64,000 bases of DNA, from positions 70,434,001 through 70,498,000 of the forward strand of contig JAZBRS010000075.1 of assembly GCA_037176725.1 (NCBI GenBank), given 5' to 3'. The notes under the pieces are model-generated. The model made no database searches. It saw nothing but the letters and a program-made list of their open reading frames with translations, and was not told the origin of the DNA. Each line of letters opens with the position of its first letter. Positions within the stretch are counted from its first letter, which is position 1. A program made the position numbers and the translations under genes. Below are positions 45,004 to 56,920 of the stretch, one piece after another. This DNA comes from Posidonia oceanica. Its lineage: Eukaryota > Streptophyta > Magnoliopsida > Alismatales > Posidoniaceae.

Positions 45004-46307
45004 TCAAATTTTAATATACCACAAGTACACGGCGTACTATGTAGTACGTATGCAAATACGGGTCGATCCCACAAAGAATAGAGTAATATAGCAAAAATTA
45101 ATTGTCAATTAATAATGGATGAAGAAGATGGATTCAAGATATCGGATTGGAGTGATTATTTAAGAGTTGATTGATTTTAAACACTTAAACAAATTTCAGA
45201 AGAAAAGAGAACTAGGGTTTTTGAATCCATTCATATAAGTACAAGATGCATAATTAAATCCACTCTCTATCTCTTTTCCTTATCTAAATAGTTTAACTCA
45301 ATAGCTTTTATCCTAACAAGTATAAGCTATACGCAATGCACCATAGAATATCAAGTACTAGATAAAAACATATAAATTAAACTAAATCAAATGATATACA
45401 TTAGACCTAAGTTTATACACATGATCCCCAATTATTCTTCCCTAATCATAAACTAAAAAGATGTAATCAATATTATGCTATCAAAGTTTATCAATACAAC
45501 AGATATTCATGTAATATATATCTAGTCTAAGTAATCATGACATTAAAACATGAGAAGACAAAGAGAGATTTAATCACAACATCTGAAATTTACATGAACG
45601 TCATATGAACCTTAGATCTAGAAATTAGTTGCACATGGAGATGACAGAAAATAAAAACTTAAATATAGGAATTGAAATAAAAGACATAATTGAAGAGTTT
45701 TATTGATAGAATCTAGTATTACAGCAAAGAGAATACTTGAAGCTCTCTAAAATAAGAGAAGAAAAGTCTAAGCCTAAAGGGTGAAAGATGATCTCCTATA
45801 GATCTACAACAATGGTCTATTTATAAACTTACAAAATCATCTCTCACGTCGAAACAAATTCGATTTAAAACTTTAAATTCTAAATTCAAATACTAGATAT
45901 TTATAACTGAACAACGAAATTCCCGAAAGATTGAGTCAAATATCTACTCTATGGGCATCTAGAGTCGCCACCTGCGCTTTTGGGCACCTAGGAGCGCCCA
46001 AATAATCTGAAATTTACTTTTTTTTTGTTCCGTCGGTTTAGCTGATATTTATCCAAATCTTCATACGAACATTTGGATTTGAATATTCGACATGGTTCTA
46101 CATTCTTTGTGCAAAATTCTTTTCTTTTCTAGTTCAAATATAATCTGAATTTGAATTCAGATTTGAATTCTTTGCACATTTATTCTTTTCCTTTTCTTTT
46201 TCTAATTTCTTTCTGAGTCTCCAAGTTCCTGCGAAATTTACATAAAACATCTCGAATAGCATTATTTATATACAAAATAGATAAATATGAGACATGAAAT
46301 ATGTAAC
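45004..46307. repeat. LTR-like insertion in the copia 3' end
   Basis: Starts with TGTCAAATTTTAATATACC and includes ACCACAAGTACACGG and GGGTCGATCCCAC words common to plant LTRs. It ends near ATATGTAACA, after which copia-like sequence resumes. Its right part is copy 2 of the direct repeat (46025-46300). No coding sequence. The boundaries are approximate. Confidence 0.5.
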
Positions 46308-46577
46308 AATAATGTGCTCATCACCTTACTTCATAATTATTGTAATTTTAGTTTGTAAGTCTTCTATTAATCAGGAGGAAATAGTGAAAATTATATTCAT
46401 TTTCCTTCGCTTCAGCTTTTTCCTATTAGTTTTTTCCGTAAGCAAGGTTTTGACGAGGTAGATCTAATTTTCTTTGTATCTTGAAGTATTTATCCCATAT
46501 TTCATTCGAATCCTGAAGTATACGGAAGTATTTATTTTCTTCATATTATTTCTTAGATACAATTAGATAAAGATGAG
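46308..46577 (+). other. copia 3' untranslated region before the 3' LTR
   Basis: Contains TTTTCCTTCGCTTCAGC and AAGCAAGGTTTTGACGAGG, phrases usual between pol and the 3' LTR in Ale-type copia elements. Confidence 0.65.
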
Positions 46578-46726
46578 TGTTATGAAATATTTGTAACTAC
46601 CATATATATCTTTTTGTACCCATTCTATATTTATACTTGTCTATAAATAAAGAGGAGAAGTTTATTCCTCCGTATGCTTTTAAGGTTAATTTTTCTCTGC
46701 ATCTCTTCCACGTCTTCGTTACAACA
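46578..46726 (+). repeat. 3' LTR of the copia element
   Basis: Starts TGTTATGAAATATTTGTAAC and ends TTACAACA. It carries CTATAAATAAAGAGGAGA like the 5' copy; followed by tcaac, which resembles the 5' flank gcaac. Confidence 0.8.
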
Positions 46727-48284
46727 TCAACAGTGTTTTATTTATTTTTACTATTTTTTTACCATTGAGCATCGTTGTGATCCACAGCTGAGATGTTGGG
46801 CTTTTTATTGTTGTAAAAGGTACCTACCTCGCCTGATTAATGTTCCAGGATGTACCCACGACTAGTTAATATAACAATCATATTCCATTTTTTGTTCTAA
46901 TACAAAAGGGAAAAGAAAAAAGACGTAACTGACATTTTAAAAAAACATAAATATGCTGACCATTCTTCGTATATGGCCTTCTACTAGTGTCCTCCAGCTG
47001 GTCTCGAGAGCCGTTTTGTAACATCAACTTCGCAATGGCAGATAGATGAAAAGCCGAGTAATGTATTTGTTTTATTATTTACCTGTCACCTTGTTCGTCA
47101 ACGAACCACCACCAGTGTGGAAACCGCCTAAAAGCTGTCGTAGCAGCGAACAAGGAAGCCAAGAAAAAGCAAGAGTGCAAGCAATTTGATCAACTTCCAC
47201 CGACACTGCTTAAAAAGAAAAAAGGCTGCTAGCACAATGTGAATCACATCAATAGAACTCCATGCTCGTGTAACTTCTCCCCTCGTGTGTCCACGTCCTC
47301 CCGATCCACAACTTGGCAAAGGACTAGATCTCCCAGGAGTCGCAGACGTCATACATGATAAATATTGACTCACCGGTTGGATAGGTTTGAAAACAAACTA
47401 GCCGACCTACTATCACCTGCCAGCCAACATTGCGCTAATTGGCGGACAAGATTATTTTGTACTCCACACCGACAACATCAACGATATGTTAGATTCTGCT
47501 CGATCGTTGGCCAAGTCTATGGCTTGAACGTCGTAGCGGCAATTTCACCTCAATGATTGGAGCTGACTTTAGTGTTGTCTTATAATCTTCTTTAATAAAA
47601 TAATATTTTTGACCTTTGACTTTTTTTTGTCGGTGGAACTACGTAAAAGGGGATGAGGTCAGTGTTCCATTTTGATTTTTGAATTGATCAAAAGTTACAT
47701 ATATTTTATTATATTAACAAGAAATCTTTTTTTAATTGATGTAATATATATTTTTTATGTTTCTGTTAATTCCGTCCTAGGGTTAATTGCTTAAGGTGTT
47801 AAAATGTTTGTCTAATATTATAAATCATTAAACACTAAAATGATATTTTTTAAACTTTAAACATTAAAATAAGATTTCGTTCAAATTTTAATATACTATT
47901 GAGTAATTTTCTCAAAAAACTAATTCCATTGTTGACACGTCAAATAATCTCAAGTGCGAAACCACATTGGTGCCAAAAATCCAACTTTGATTAGCTTGAA
48001 AGAGAAAAAACTACCATCTCTAAACAATCTCAAGCTTTTATCAAACAATATTATTTGTTTATAACACCATCTTTAAATAACCGAATGTTAAAAATATTAT
48101 TATATCAGTAATGGATTATAATACTATACTATATTACCTTATGGACCGCATACCATTCCCAGTATCCCACTTTTTTAAGTTCCATGGATTTTTTTATCAA
48201 ACGGACCCTCAGTTTGTTTCATCCGTGTCCCAAGTCAACGACGCTGAGTCGGTACCGTACGCCAACTTTCTCTCCATCTCCTCC
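46727..48284. other. intergenic region upstream of the GH3 gene
   Basis: About 1.6 kb, AT-rich, with no convincing gene or transposon. Short open frames (for example 46674-46865 and 47365-47556) show no family features. Confidence 0.5.
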
Positions 48285-48294
48285 TATATATATA
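48285..48294 (+). promoter_or_regulatory. TATA box of the GH3 gene
   Basis: TATATATATA, about 300 bp before the start codon. The presumed leader from about 48320 to 48399 has no ATG and is followed by an intron in the 5' untranslated region. Confidence 0.65.
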
Positions 48295-48399
48295 TGCTTC
48301 TAGTCATTTGAATTCGAATTCATCAATCTCAAGTTAACTACAAAGTTAGTTTCCTCTTCCTTTTGCCGTCTTGCTCGGTTTTCTCTCTTGATTCGGAAG

Positions 48400-48565
48400 G
48401 TAAGTGAAGGACTCGATGGATTAAGATTGCCTCATATGTTCTTGTTCAAGTTCAGTTTCATCACCTTATGTGTGTGTATATATATATATATATGTGTGTG
48501 TGTATATGTATGTATGTATATATGTAGTGAATTTTACTGAAGACCGGCTATAAGTTTCTCTGCAG
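48400..48565 (+). other. 5' UTR intron with TA/TG microsatellite
   Basis: Donor GTAAGT after GGAAG and acceptor TCTGCAG; the coding ATG lies 16 bases into the next exon. The intron holds an alternating purine-pyrimidine tract (about 48471-48528: TG, TA and TATG units) that would be length-polymorphic. It is predicted from splice signals only. Confidence 0.6.
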
Positions 48566-48581
48566 TGTTCGAAGGATTGAG

Positions 48582-50657
48582 ATGGGGAATTTAAGCTTTG
48601 AGGGTGTGATAGAGGAATTTGAGGCTCTCACCCAAGAAGCCATCCAAGTTCAGCAACAGACACTCCAAAGGATATTAGAAGAAAACGGTGAGGCGGAGTA
48701 CTTGCAGAAGCTGGGTCTTGACGGGAGAACAGACGCTGAGAGTTTCAGGCTTCTTGTTCCTCTGGTGACCCACAAAGATATTGAGCCGTACATCAGGAGA
48801 ATTGTGGATGGTGATTCCTCACCTGTTCTTACTGGAAAGCCCATTCCTCGCATTTCTCTGAGGTACATATATGTACTTGCTACTGCTTAATTAATTTCGT
48901 CTTCTATGATTGTATATATAATGTTATATTTTTTTCACTTATCTGTTAATTTCTAGTATGGGTTTTTCTCCTTCAGCTCCGGTACCACTCAGGGAAAACT
49001 CAAGTACATACCATTCAATGAGGAGCTAGTGGCGTCCACCATGCAGATTTTCAAAACTTCCTTTGCTTTCAGAAACAGGTGCAGTGTCTTCAATCTCATT
49101 CTACCATCCATTATTATTTATTTGCAATTAGCATGAGTATGTATACAGATTCACACCAATTATATATATATGAATGCCGATTCATGTTCTTCATTCTTGC
49201 AGGGATTTTCCACTAGGCAAAGGCAAAGCGCTGCAGTTTATATACAGCAGCAAACAATTCACTACCAGAGGTGGTCTAACTGCAACCACAGCAACAACAA
49301 ACGTGTATAGCAGCAACCAATTCAAGTCTACCATGCAAGACACCAAATCCCAATGCAGCAGCCCGGACGAAGTAATCTTCGGCTCCGACTTCCAGCAGTC
49401 ACTTTACTGCCACCTTCTCTGCGGCCTCATCTTCGCCGACGAGATCCAATTCCTCTCCTCCACCTTTGCCCACAGCCTTGTTCAAGCTTTTCGAGCGTTC
49501 GAACAACTCCACGAAGAACTCTGCTCCGACATCAGAGAAGGTGTGCTCTCCGATAGAATCACGATTCCGTCCATGAGAGAAGCTGTTTCGGAGCTTCTCT
49601 GTCCAAACCCAGAACTTGCAGATAAGATATACCAGAAGTGCATAAACTTGAGCGATTGGTACGGAGTGATACCCGAGCTATGGCCAAACGCAAGATATGT
49701 GTATGGGATCATGACAGGGTCCATGGAGCCATACTTGAAGAAACTGAGGCATTATGCTGGGGAACTGCCCTTGGTCTGTGCTGATTATGGCTCTTCTGAA
49801 GGATGGGTAGGTGCTAACGTCATTCCCATGTCTCCACCTGAGACTGCGACTTTTGCCGTGCTGCCAAACATAGCATATTTTGAGTTCATACCCATCATGG
49901 ATGATGAGAAGAAGAAAAATGGTCGGTGTACAGAGTTGGAACCAGTTGGCCTTGGAGATGTGAAGGTTGGAAGAGAGTATGAACTTGTTGTGACCAACTT
50001 CAGTGGTACGTTCATTTCTTACCTTTCTTGAATTATTATAGAGTTTCGTGCTTTTCATTACTGCAATATAACTCTCTGCTAATTTACAACAACCGCTTGT
50101 TCCATTAATTCTCAGGTTTATACCGTTATCGTCTCGGTGATGTCGTGAAGGTTGCCGGATTCTACAACTCCACGCCTCTCCTGAAATTCAGGTGCAGAAA
50201 AGGCCTCCTGCTGAACATCAACATAGACAAGAACACCGAGAAGGACCTGCAGTTGGCGGTGGAGGAAGCCGGCGAGCTTGTGGCGGCGGAGAAGCTGGAG
50301 GTTCTGGACTTCACTAGTCATGTCGACCTCTCAACCGAGCCAGCCCACTACGTGGTCTTCTGGGAGCTGAGCGGTGACGTCGCCGACGATGTGCTGCATA
50401 GCTGCAGCAATGCCATGGACCTGTCATTCGCCGATGTTGGATACAGAGGTGCGAGGAAAGCAAGCGCCATCGGACCACTCGAGCTCCGGCAGCTGAGGAG
50501 GGGAACGTTCCAGAAGATTCTGGAACATTTCTTGGGGATGGGGGCAACAGTCAGCCAGTTCAAGACCCCTCGATGCGTGGGAGCTAACAATGCCAGGGTT
50601 CTTCAGATATTGAATGATAATGTTGTTGGGAGTTATTTCAGTTCTGCTTATGATTAG
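48582..50657 (+). CDS. JAR1: GH3 acyl-amido synthetase, JAR1 type (jasmonoyl-amino acid synthetase)
   Basis: Exons 48582-48862, 48977-49078, 49203-50005 and 50116-50657 give 575 codons, the length of Arabidopsis JAR1. All introns are GT...AG and I see no stops or frameshifts. Family knowledge: GH3 enzymes adenylate a plant acid and join it to an amino acid; JAR1 makes jasmonoyl-isoleucine, the active jasmonate hormone, in the cytosol. Visible motifs: nucleotide-binding SSGTTQG (residues 94-100), YGSSEGW (323-329) and YRLGD (400-404). The segment [20 protein letters not shown] and the ending [19 protein letters not shown] are those of the JAR1 group rather than auxin-conjugating GH3. Substrate is inferred from the group. 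The gene lies only 1.9 kb from the copia 3' LTR. Confidence 0.92.
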
Positions 50658-51574
50658 AAGACTAAGTGTTTGTTTTGTGTAAGCAAGATGGTCATTGCTT
50701 AATGCTCGTTCATATGTATGTGTTTTTTTTTTTTTCGAAGATAAGATAGATTATTAAATTAAAAGGCAAAGGTTGGCTATGAATCCACAGCACAACCCCA
50801 GTTTGATATGTATATGTTACTTCTCACTGTGGTTCAATCTGATATGCTCAAACACATGTTGCCTTAAAAAACACAGTTTCATTTACCACTTTGAAATTAA
50901 TATAAGAAATTCCTACCACTTCTAAAAAAGAAAATGGAGCAAGTAATATCTGTTCAAACACTAGAAGAATAGCTAGTTTAGTTGTACTGAGCTCAAGCAA
51001 GTAATTAGAAAATGACCCTGCTAAAAGCAAGTGATAAGTAGATTTGGGAGTTGAAGAATTCAGTAGAAGGATGATGAAGCCGAAGTGGTACCATCGGAAG
51101 TTCAGAAGCTTGAAGAAACAAAACAAAATTCATGTAACACTCAAGTTTTTTGATGGGTCGGGCATTGATTTTAGATCATACTATGCTGGGCCTGCTTTTA
51201 GTGTTCCTCCATATGGGTTCTCTCTCCATCAGCCTGATTTATGCATCTTCCTTTTATCACTTGCGTTACCCTACATGAAATGAGTCAGCTTGCGTTAACC
51301 TTATGTTAAGCTCAAGTGCTCAAGTGTGAACTGATCAAGTCTTGTTGGAAAGATCCCAGAATGCACTAAATCATAACTCAAATAATAATTAAACGAACAT
51401 GACATAATCCTGATGGCTGGTTCTACCTCTTTTCCAAACTAATTAGATATGATACTCATTAGTTTACATAAGAAAAGTTTATCCTTGCCTAAGATTAACA
51501 GCTTAGAAAATGCTTAGTTCAATATCATATATTTGCTTTGATTGAGTTGCAAATTTCTCGTGTTTAGATAGAAG
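50658..51574. other. 3' flank of GH3 and intergenic DNA
   Basis: A T13-type run near 50727 is followed by AAGATAAGATAG and AAATTAAAAGG. An 80-codon open frame at 51044-51283 has no recognisable features. Nothing else is supported. Confidence 0.45.
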
Positions 51575-51769
51575 CAGTGGCAGAGTCAGAATTTTTCATA
51601 GGATGTAGCACTATATAAAGTATAGCGACATTATAATCAATTTAAAAAAATATGGTGTATGTAAAAAAAACGTGAATTCAAAATATAGTGAATATATAAA
51701 AATATTTTTTATAAGATAAAGTTGCTACAATAAATTTTAAAAAAATATCATAATAAAAATACATCACTC

Positions 51770-54700
51770 TTCTCAAAGATTACCTCGTCGAAGACGCATA
51801 CTTTGAAAGCACTTTATGGTGATTTCGTTGTCAACATCTTTGATAACATCAAGTTCAATATAGACAATCAAATGATCATTTATAAACTCATCCCCTAGTT
51901 TATTCCGCAAGCGATTCTTTATGAAGAATTCATCGCTGAGAAAACTCTTTCCATAGAAGAGATAACAACCGGTAAAAGTAATGTTAACTTCAAAAGTCGG
52001 TAGACCAAAAATAAACCTAATCTCGCATTAGTTCCACAAGCTTTTGAGAAAATCTATTAATACTATTGATATTATGAAATGTTGATTCTTCACGAACATC
52101 CAAAATATATGCATTAAGTTGTCTACTAAGCTTTTCAATATCTTTGGCAAAGAAATCATTAGGATAAAGTTAGGCAAGACGTACCAAGTTGCCTTTGTTA
52201 AAAAAAACAAATCCATCACTTGGATCAAGACATGCAACACAAAGACGTAACTCTATGTTTCTTTAATTGAAACGATCATTCAATTCATTCAACAACAAGT
52301 TAATCAATGTGTAACAAATTTCAAATTGAAAATGATGCATTTTTTTTCTTGTCCATGTCTTAGCGTTCCTAGTTCTTGATAAGCATCATTCATCTCTTTA
52401 ACTTCTATATAATTCTCTTCACAAATTACAAACACTTCTCTAAGAATTGAATCCCACATGCCATCATCACTTCTCAATGAGTTCAACTGACACTCGCACA
52501 ATTTAATCGAGTTCATAGCATTTACAATATCTTGATCTTTTCTCTGTAATACCTCTAGCAACTCACATATTATTTCTGAAAGAGTTTTCATTAGAATTAA
52601 CATGAAGACAACATCAAATGTTTGTATAAGATTCACATATGTGTTTACTTGGACCTTTGTCTTTATTAATTCACCATCTATTCAAAAGATTTTAAGCACT
52701 TTAACCACAGATGAAAACATAATAGATACATTCACTAAGTTGTTATAATGTGAACCCCAACATGCACTCCCGATTCTTTTATCACAAAGTTCTTGATTTT
52801 TTTCCCTTACCACTTGCAATATCACTTGACTCAAGCTGATTAGCAACTTTTTCAACTTCTTTTGCTCTAAGAGTATCATAATGCTTACATGACCCACCAA
52901 CACAGTTCATATTAGTGGAAACTGTGTCAAAAAGTGAAGCAACATCCAGATAATTTTCTACCATTGCTACAAGTATTAACTAAAGCTGATGAGCAAAACG
53001 GTCACGACCTCTGTCACAAAAGTCCTAATAAAAACCTAAAACAGTTCCTATTTAATCATCAATCACAAAGTATTATATTAAATAAGCAACAATTAAGCAT
53101 ATTACCTAAGAACTTGTGATGTATAGCAACGTCGCTCTATCTATATACACTAGAAAGTGAAACCACCATTAATCTGTACCTGCAAAACTAAAACCACAAG
53201 TACACGTGAGTGACTATCAAAAATGGTCATCCAACACACACTCCACAATAAAATCGAAAAACTCAATGACTCTGAAAACCAAACGTGCGAGACAAATGTG
53301 CGTCTCAAACGCTCAAAAGCTAATTCTACAGTTCAACTGAGTGCAAACAGACCTGAGGTTCACCTCTAAAACCAAAGGCACAAAAAAAAACTCAAAATCT
53401 CTTGTGAGCATACAAAGATCTCTAAAACATGCATCTCTCTCAAATTTCGAAGCCTCAAAGCACAAAATCACCAAAAAACATGATGCATTCAATTTATATG
53501 ACCTTTGAGAAGAGTTTAAAAAAGTGTGGAGGAGGCCAAACCTCACCTTGCATGCTGAAGTGGATCTTGTGGCAGACCTCTGGTGACGTGCTTGGCTTAG
53601 AGATCGTCGTTGGTTGTGGTCCTTCTGGCGGCTGCAACAACTGCAGTTCCAAGGTGAAGTGTTTTCTTGAGTTCTTAGAGATGTTTTTTTTCCCTTTTCC
53701 TCCTTCACTTACTCAAATTCTGTGGGTAAAACTCCTCTTTTTCTATGTTGCATGTTCTGATTTTGTGGTGTGTTACTTGAGGGCTGAACACACACCACAT
53801 CAGCCTACCAGAGGACGTGTCTTCTAGGTCACTATCCTGATGCAGAACTGTCTTGTGATGTTGTCGCGGAGGGAGAGGTGCAGTAAATGACTACATCTTG
53901 TGTGATCCTCCATGTTTGCTATTTGTGATCTTTTGTTTCCTGATTTTGTGGTTGTTGGAGTGTTTTATGTGCGACAGAGCATTTAGGCACTGTTAGTTGT
54001 CTGAGCTGTAAGTTGAATATACGAGTTTAAATCGGGTGTTTTTGAGTTACTCAAAGAGAGTTGAAAACTCAATGCTGTGTTGTGATTTCAGCAAATTTGA
54101 TATAGAATTTTGGAAGCATGCTTTTATGATAATATGCATCATGTTTTCTGTGAAATGGATTTGGGATGCATGCTTTAGAGTTTTACGTGCATACTTCTGG
54201 TTTGGTTTTGATTTATTGGATTTTGTTGCATGAGTGGGCTTTGGGGCGAACTACAGATAGAGGATTTGCAGTACGTCTGACACGTTGGACTCACGCGTTT
54301 GTGGCATGCGTTTAGCGTGTGCGTTTTGACTAATTTGTGGTTTGAGATTTCAGTGGATTTATTTGGATTTTCTGATGCATACAAATATGGCTATGATGCA
54401 TCGTGTTTTTAATGAGTGTGTATTGGGTGACCTTTTTAGTGGTCACTCATGTGTATTTGATTTGTATTTTATAGATGTATATTAGAAGTTGGATATCTTG
54501 CTAGTGCATATAAGGAGGAGTCACTCAACTACACATCGAGAGTCTTGAGTAGATGTTTTGTTCTGAAATTATTAATAATGTTATAGCATTTTGATTATAT
54601 ATTTGAATTTAAATTCGGTAATGATATATGTGTAAAAAAATGTGTGAATTTACTAGGAGGGTGACGACCGAGGTCGTTACAAAAATAATGAATATAACAT

Positions 54701-55620
54701 GCACAAAAAGTTTCTTTCATAATCAAAGTTTTTAAGCTGTTAAACTCTCCTTACATATTACTAGCACCAGCATATCCCTATCCTTGTAGCTTATTGATGC
54801 TCAACCCAAATCTACAAAATAAAGCATCAACAACTGCTTTCAGTGATAAGACAGATGTGTTACTGACATGTACAAGGCCAAGAAACCGCTCAATGATTTT
54901 TCCTTTTATATTTACATATCTCAAGACAACAGCTATCTATTCTTTAATTGATACATCACATGACTTATCAACTAAAACAGAAAAAAGATTATCTCCAATA
55001 TCTTTGATAATCTCCTCAGATGTTTCACTTGCAATTGTACTTACGATATCCTTTTAACTTATAGGTGATGAGAGCTTCAGATTTTCAGGTGCATTATTCA
55101 ACACAACATTTTCAATGTCCTTATTGTATTCGACAAGAAACTTTAAAAGTTAAAAAAAATTCTCTTGATTGGATGGTTCATCAAATTCATCATAGCCACA
55201 AAAGAAAAGACCTTGTTTTAAAAGAAACTGTATGTAGTCAATTGTAGCACCCAAGCAAATACGCATAATCTTTTTTGACTTCCTCTAATTGATTAGTGAA
55301 ACAACCATAGATTTAATGCTTCTCATTTATTAAGGTTTCACATTTTCTTCTTACCACAATGTGAGCACTATCATGTTCATCAACATGAATATGTAGCCTT
55401 TTCTTTTCTTTCTAATAAGAAAATCCTCATGAAACAAAAGCCGAATCAGCATCTACATCAACAAAGATATAACAAAACAAGCAAAATGGTGCATCTTTTT
55501 CTACATTGTACTCTAGTTAGTTATACTCATCAAATCATGTAGGATTAAACTGACATCGTTTTGATCCAAATTGAGTAAATGGAAAAGTATGTCTACGAGA
55601 CCGACGGACACTCTTTTGCA
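51770..55620 (-). pseudogene. hAT transposase with TTF zinc finger and DUF4371 (ZMYM1-like), decayed
   Basis: Read on the minus strand: a TTF-type zinc finger (about 55600-55430; HTFPFTQFGSKRCQFNPTWF, then DAPFCLFCY), a DUF4371 region (about 55035-54690; EIIKDIGDNLFSVLVDKSCD, KIIERFLGLVHV, SLKAVVDALF), a part after the LTR-like insertion (52998-52680; CVGGSCKHYDTL, SACWGSHYNNLVNVSIMF), a helical region (52636-52304; LLEVLQRKDQDIVNAMNSIK) and the hAT dimerisation region (about 52030-51780; KNRLRNKLGDEFINDHLIVY). It has several stops and frameshifts. Confidence 0.8.
52999..54681 (-). repeat. LTR-like insertion (about 1.7 kb) inside the hAT transposase
   Basis: Minus-strand start TGTAACGACCTCGGTCGTC at 54681, end about GTCGTGACCG at 52999. 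The hAT frame resumes cleanly on both sides (YIH... to FAHQL). Short A-rich flanks (caaaa) could be a target duplication, but the boundary is ambiguous by a few bases. No coding sequence inside; probably a solo LTR of a Ty3 element. Confidence 0.65.
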
Positions 55621-55633
55621 AATAAGCACGTTT

Positions 55634-56920
55634 TGTTAGGATCTAGTGACGCTTTAGAGGGGGTGAATAGAGTATTTAAAATATTACAGTGTTTTTTGAT
55701 TAATTTAGCTTAAAATTACTTAAACAATTATACATGCACAGTCTATGATATTGAATTTTAATATAAAACATACAAAGAAGGGGAAGAGAGGCAATTTGAC
55801 TCAATTATGTATAGTGATTCAGCCACCCGGCCCAGTCCACTCTCAGATCCCTTCTGGAATTCCCTTAATCTTAATCACAGTAAAGTACACTTACTTGATG
55901 AAGATTATAGCTTCCTCTGCAAACCCAGCAGAGCTCTTCTCTTAGCAGGAGAAGAATAACCACCTTTTTTACAATTTGCTTTACAAATACGTAGCTTTTT
56001 TGATCTCCACAATGCTCTTGACACTTGAACACTCTTGTTGATGCACTTTATAGCTTGCTTGGGAGATATCTCACTTAAAGTAGGCTTTTGGAGCTTGAGA
56101 GATGGAGCATATGATATCACTTGAATAGGTGTTTTTTAGTGAGGTCCTTGGGGTCCTATTTATAGGTTTAACAAGATCACAAAGTGTGTCTAACAGCTAG
56201 CCCAATGGATAGACCAAGACAACTGAAACGGTATGCCGAAAATAACCGATCGACCGAAAATCTTAACGATCAACAGTATCAGTAGATCGATAAATTACGG
56301 TTGTGCCGAAAACCTATAATGGTAAAAAACAAATGATTCTTCTGATGAACCCTAAATCATTATACCGGTACAAAATGATTTTGCTGATTTTGACTTAACT
56401 CATTTTTCTCAGTTTAACAATCGAAAGTAAATGATTTTCTGATTAACTCTAAATCGGTATGCCGGTGGAAAAATGGTTTTACCGATTTTGACCTAACTTC
56501 TATTTTTTGATATAATAGTTAAAAGTAAATGATTTTCTAATTATCTTTAAATCGGTATACCGGTAGAAAACGGTTTGCCAATTTTAACTTATCTTCTATA
56601 CTCTATCTTTTCTCAATTGATTTCTTCTGGTTTTTGGGTGTGGATATTTCCTAAGATCTTTTTAGCACACCATACACCTTAGGAGATCTATTACATTCAC
56701 ATAGTACAATAATGAAGAAAAATCATACAACATATTACATCAATTGAAATAGTCTTCTTGACATTTCTTCTTGTCTTCATGAAGGCTTTGATGTGGTATT
56801 CTTTTCTGCTTCTGATGCTTCACTTGACGAGTATCATATGTTGATCTTTCCCATTTATATTTCCTATCTTAGAATAAACTCAAATATAATAACTCAAGTA
56901 ATTTGTTATCATCAAAATTA
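55634..56920 (+). repeat. LTR-like block starting TGTTAGGATCTAGTGACGC
   Basis: The opening phrase TGTTAGGATCTAGTGACGC and GGGGGTGAATAG, and the closing TTTGTTATCATCAAAAT (near 56912), are familiar from copia-type LTR ends in plants. No gene is seen. The exact right edge is not fixed. Confidence 0.45.
56331..56620 (+). repeat. 98-bp tandem repeat, three copies
   Basis: Copies start AAATGATT at 56331, 56429 and 56527, exactly 98 bp apart. Each has the order AAATGATTTTCTGATTA, AAATCGGTATACCGGT, TTTTACCGATTTTGAC and a TTCTATTTTT-like end. The word ACCGGT sits at the same place in each copy. Confidence 0.8.

Larger units (their letters stand above)
5061..46726 (+). mobile_element. Ty1/copia element of Ale/Retrofit type, expanded by nested insertions
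   Basis: Two short related LTRs (5061-5223 and 46578-46726) bracket copia gag, protease, integrase and an RNase H end, all on the plus strand and in the right order. Copia sequence survives at 5061-8142, 11311-11401, about 44890-45003 and about 46308-46726; everything between was inserted later. The reverse transcriptase is missing. The bases flanking the two LTRs (gcaac at 5056-5060, tcaac at 46727-46731) match at four of five positions, consistent with an old target duplication. Confidence 0.8.
51575..55633 (-). mobile_element. hAT-type transposon remnant, left terminus visible
   Basis: The left end CAGTGGCAGAGTCAGAATTT resembles hAT terminal inverted repeats (CAGTGGCGGAGCC type). The minus strand encodes a decayed transposase. 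The right terminus is missing; at about 55634 another repeat begins. Confidence 0.7.

Noticed and set aside
53313..53827. Open frames of about 130 codons on both strands
   Set aside because: They lie in the LTR-like insertion that splits the hAT transposase and show no domain.
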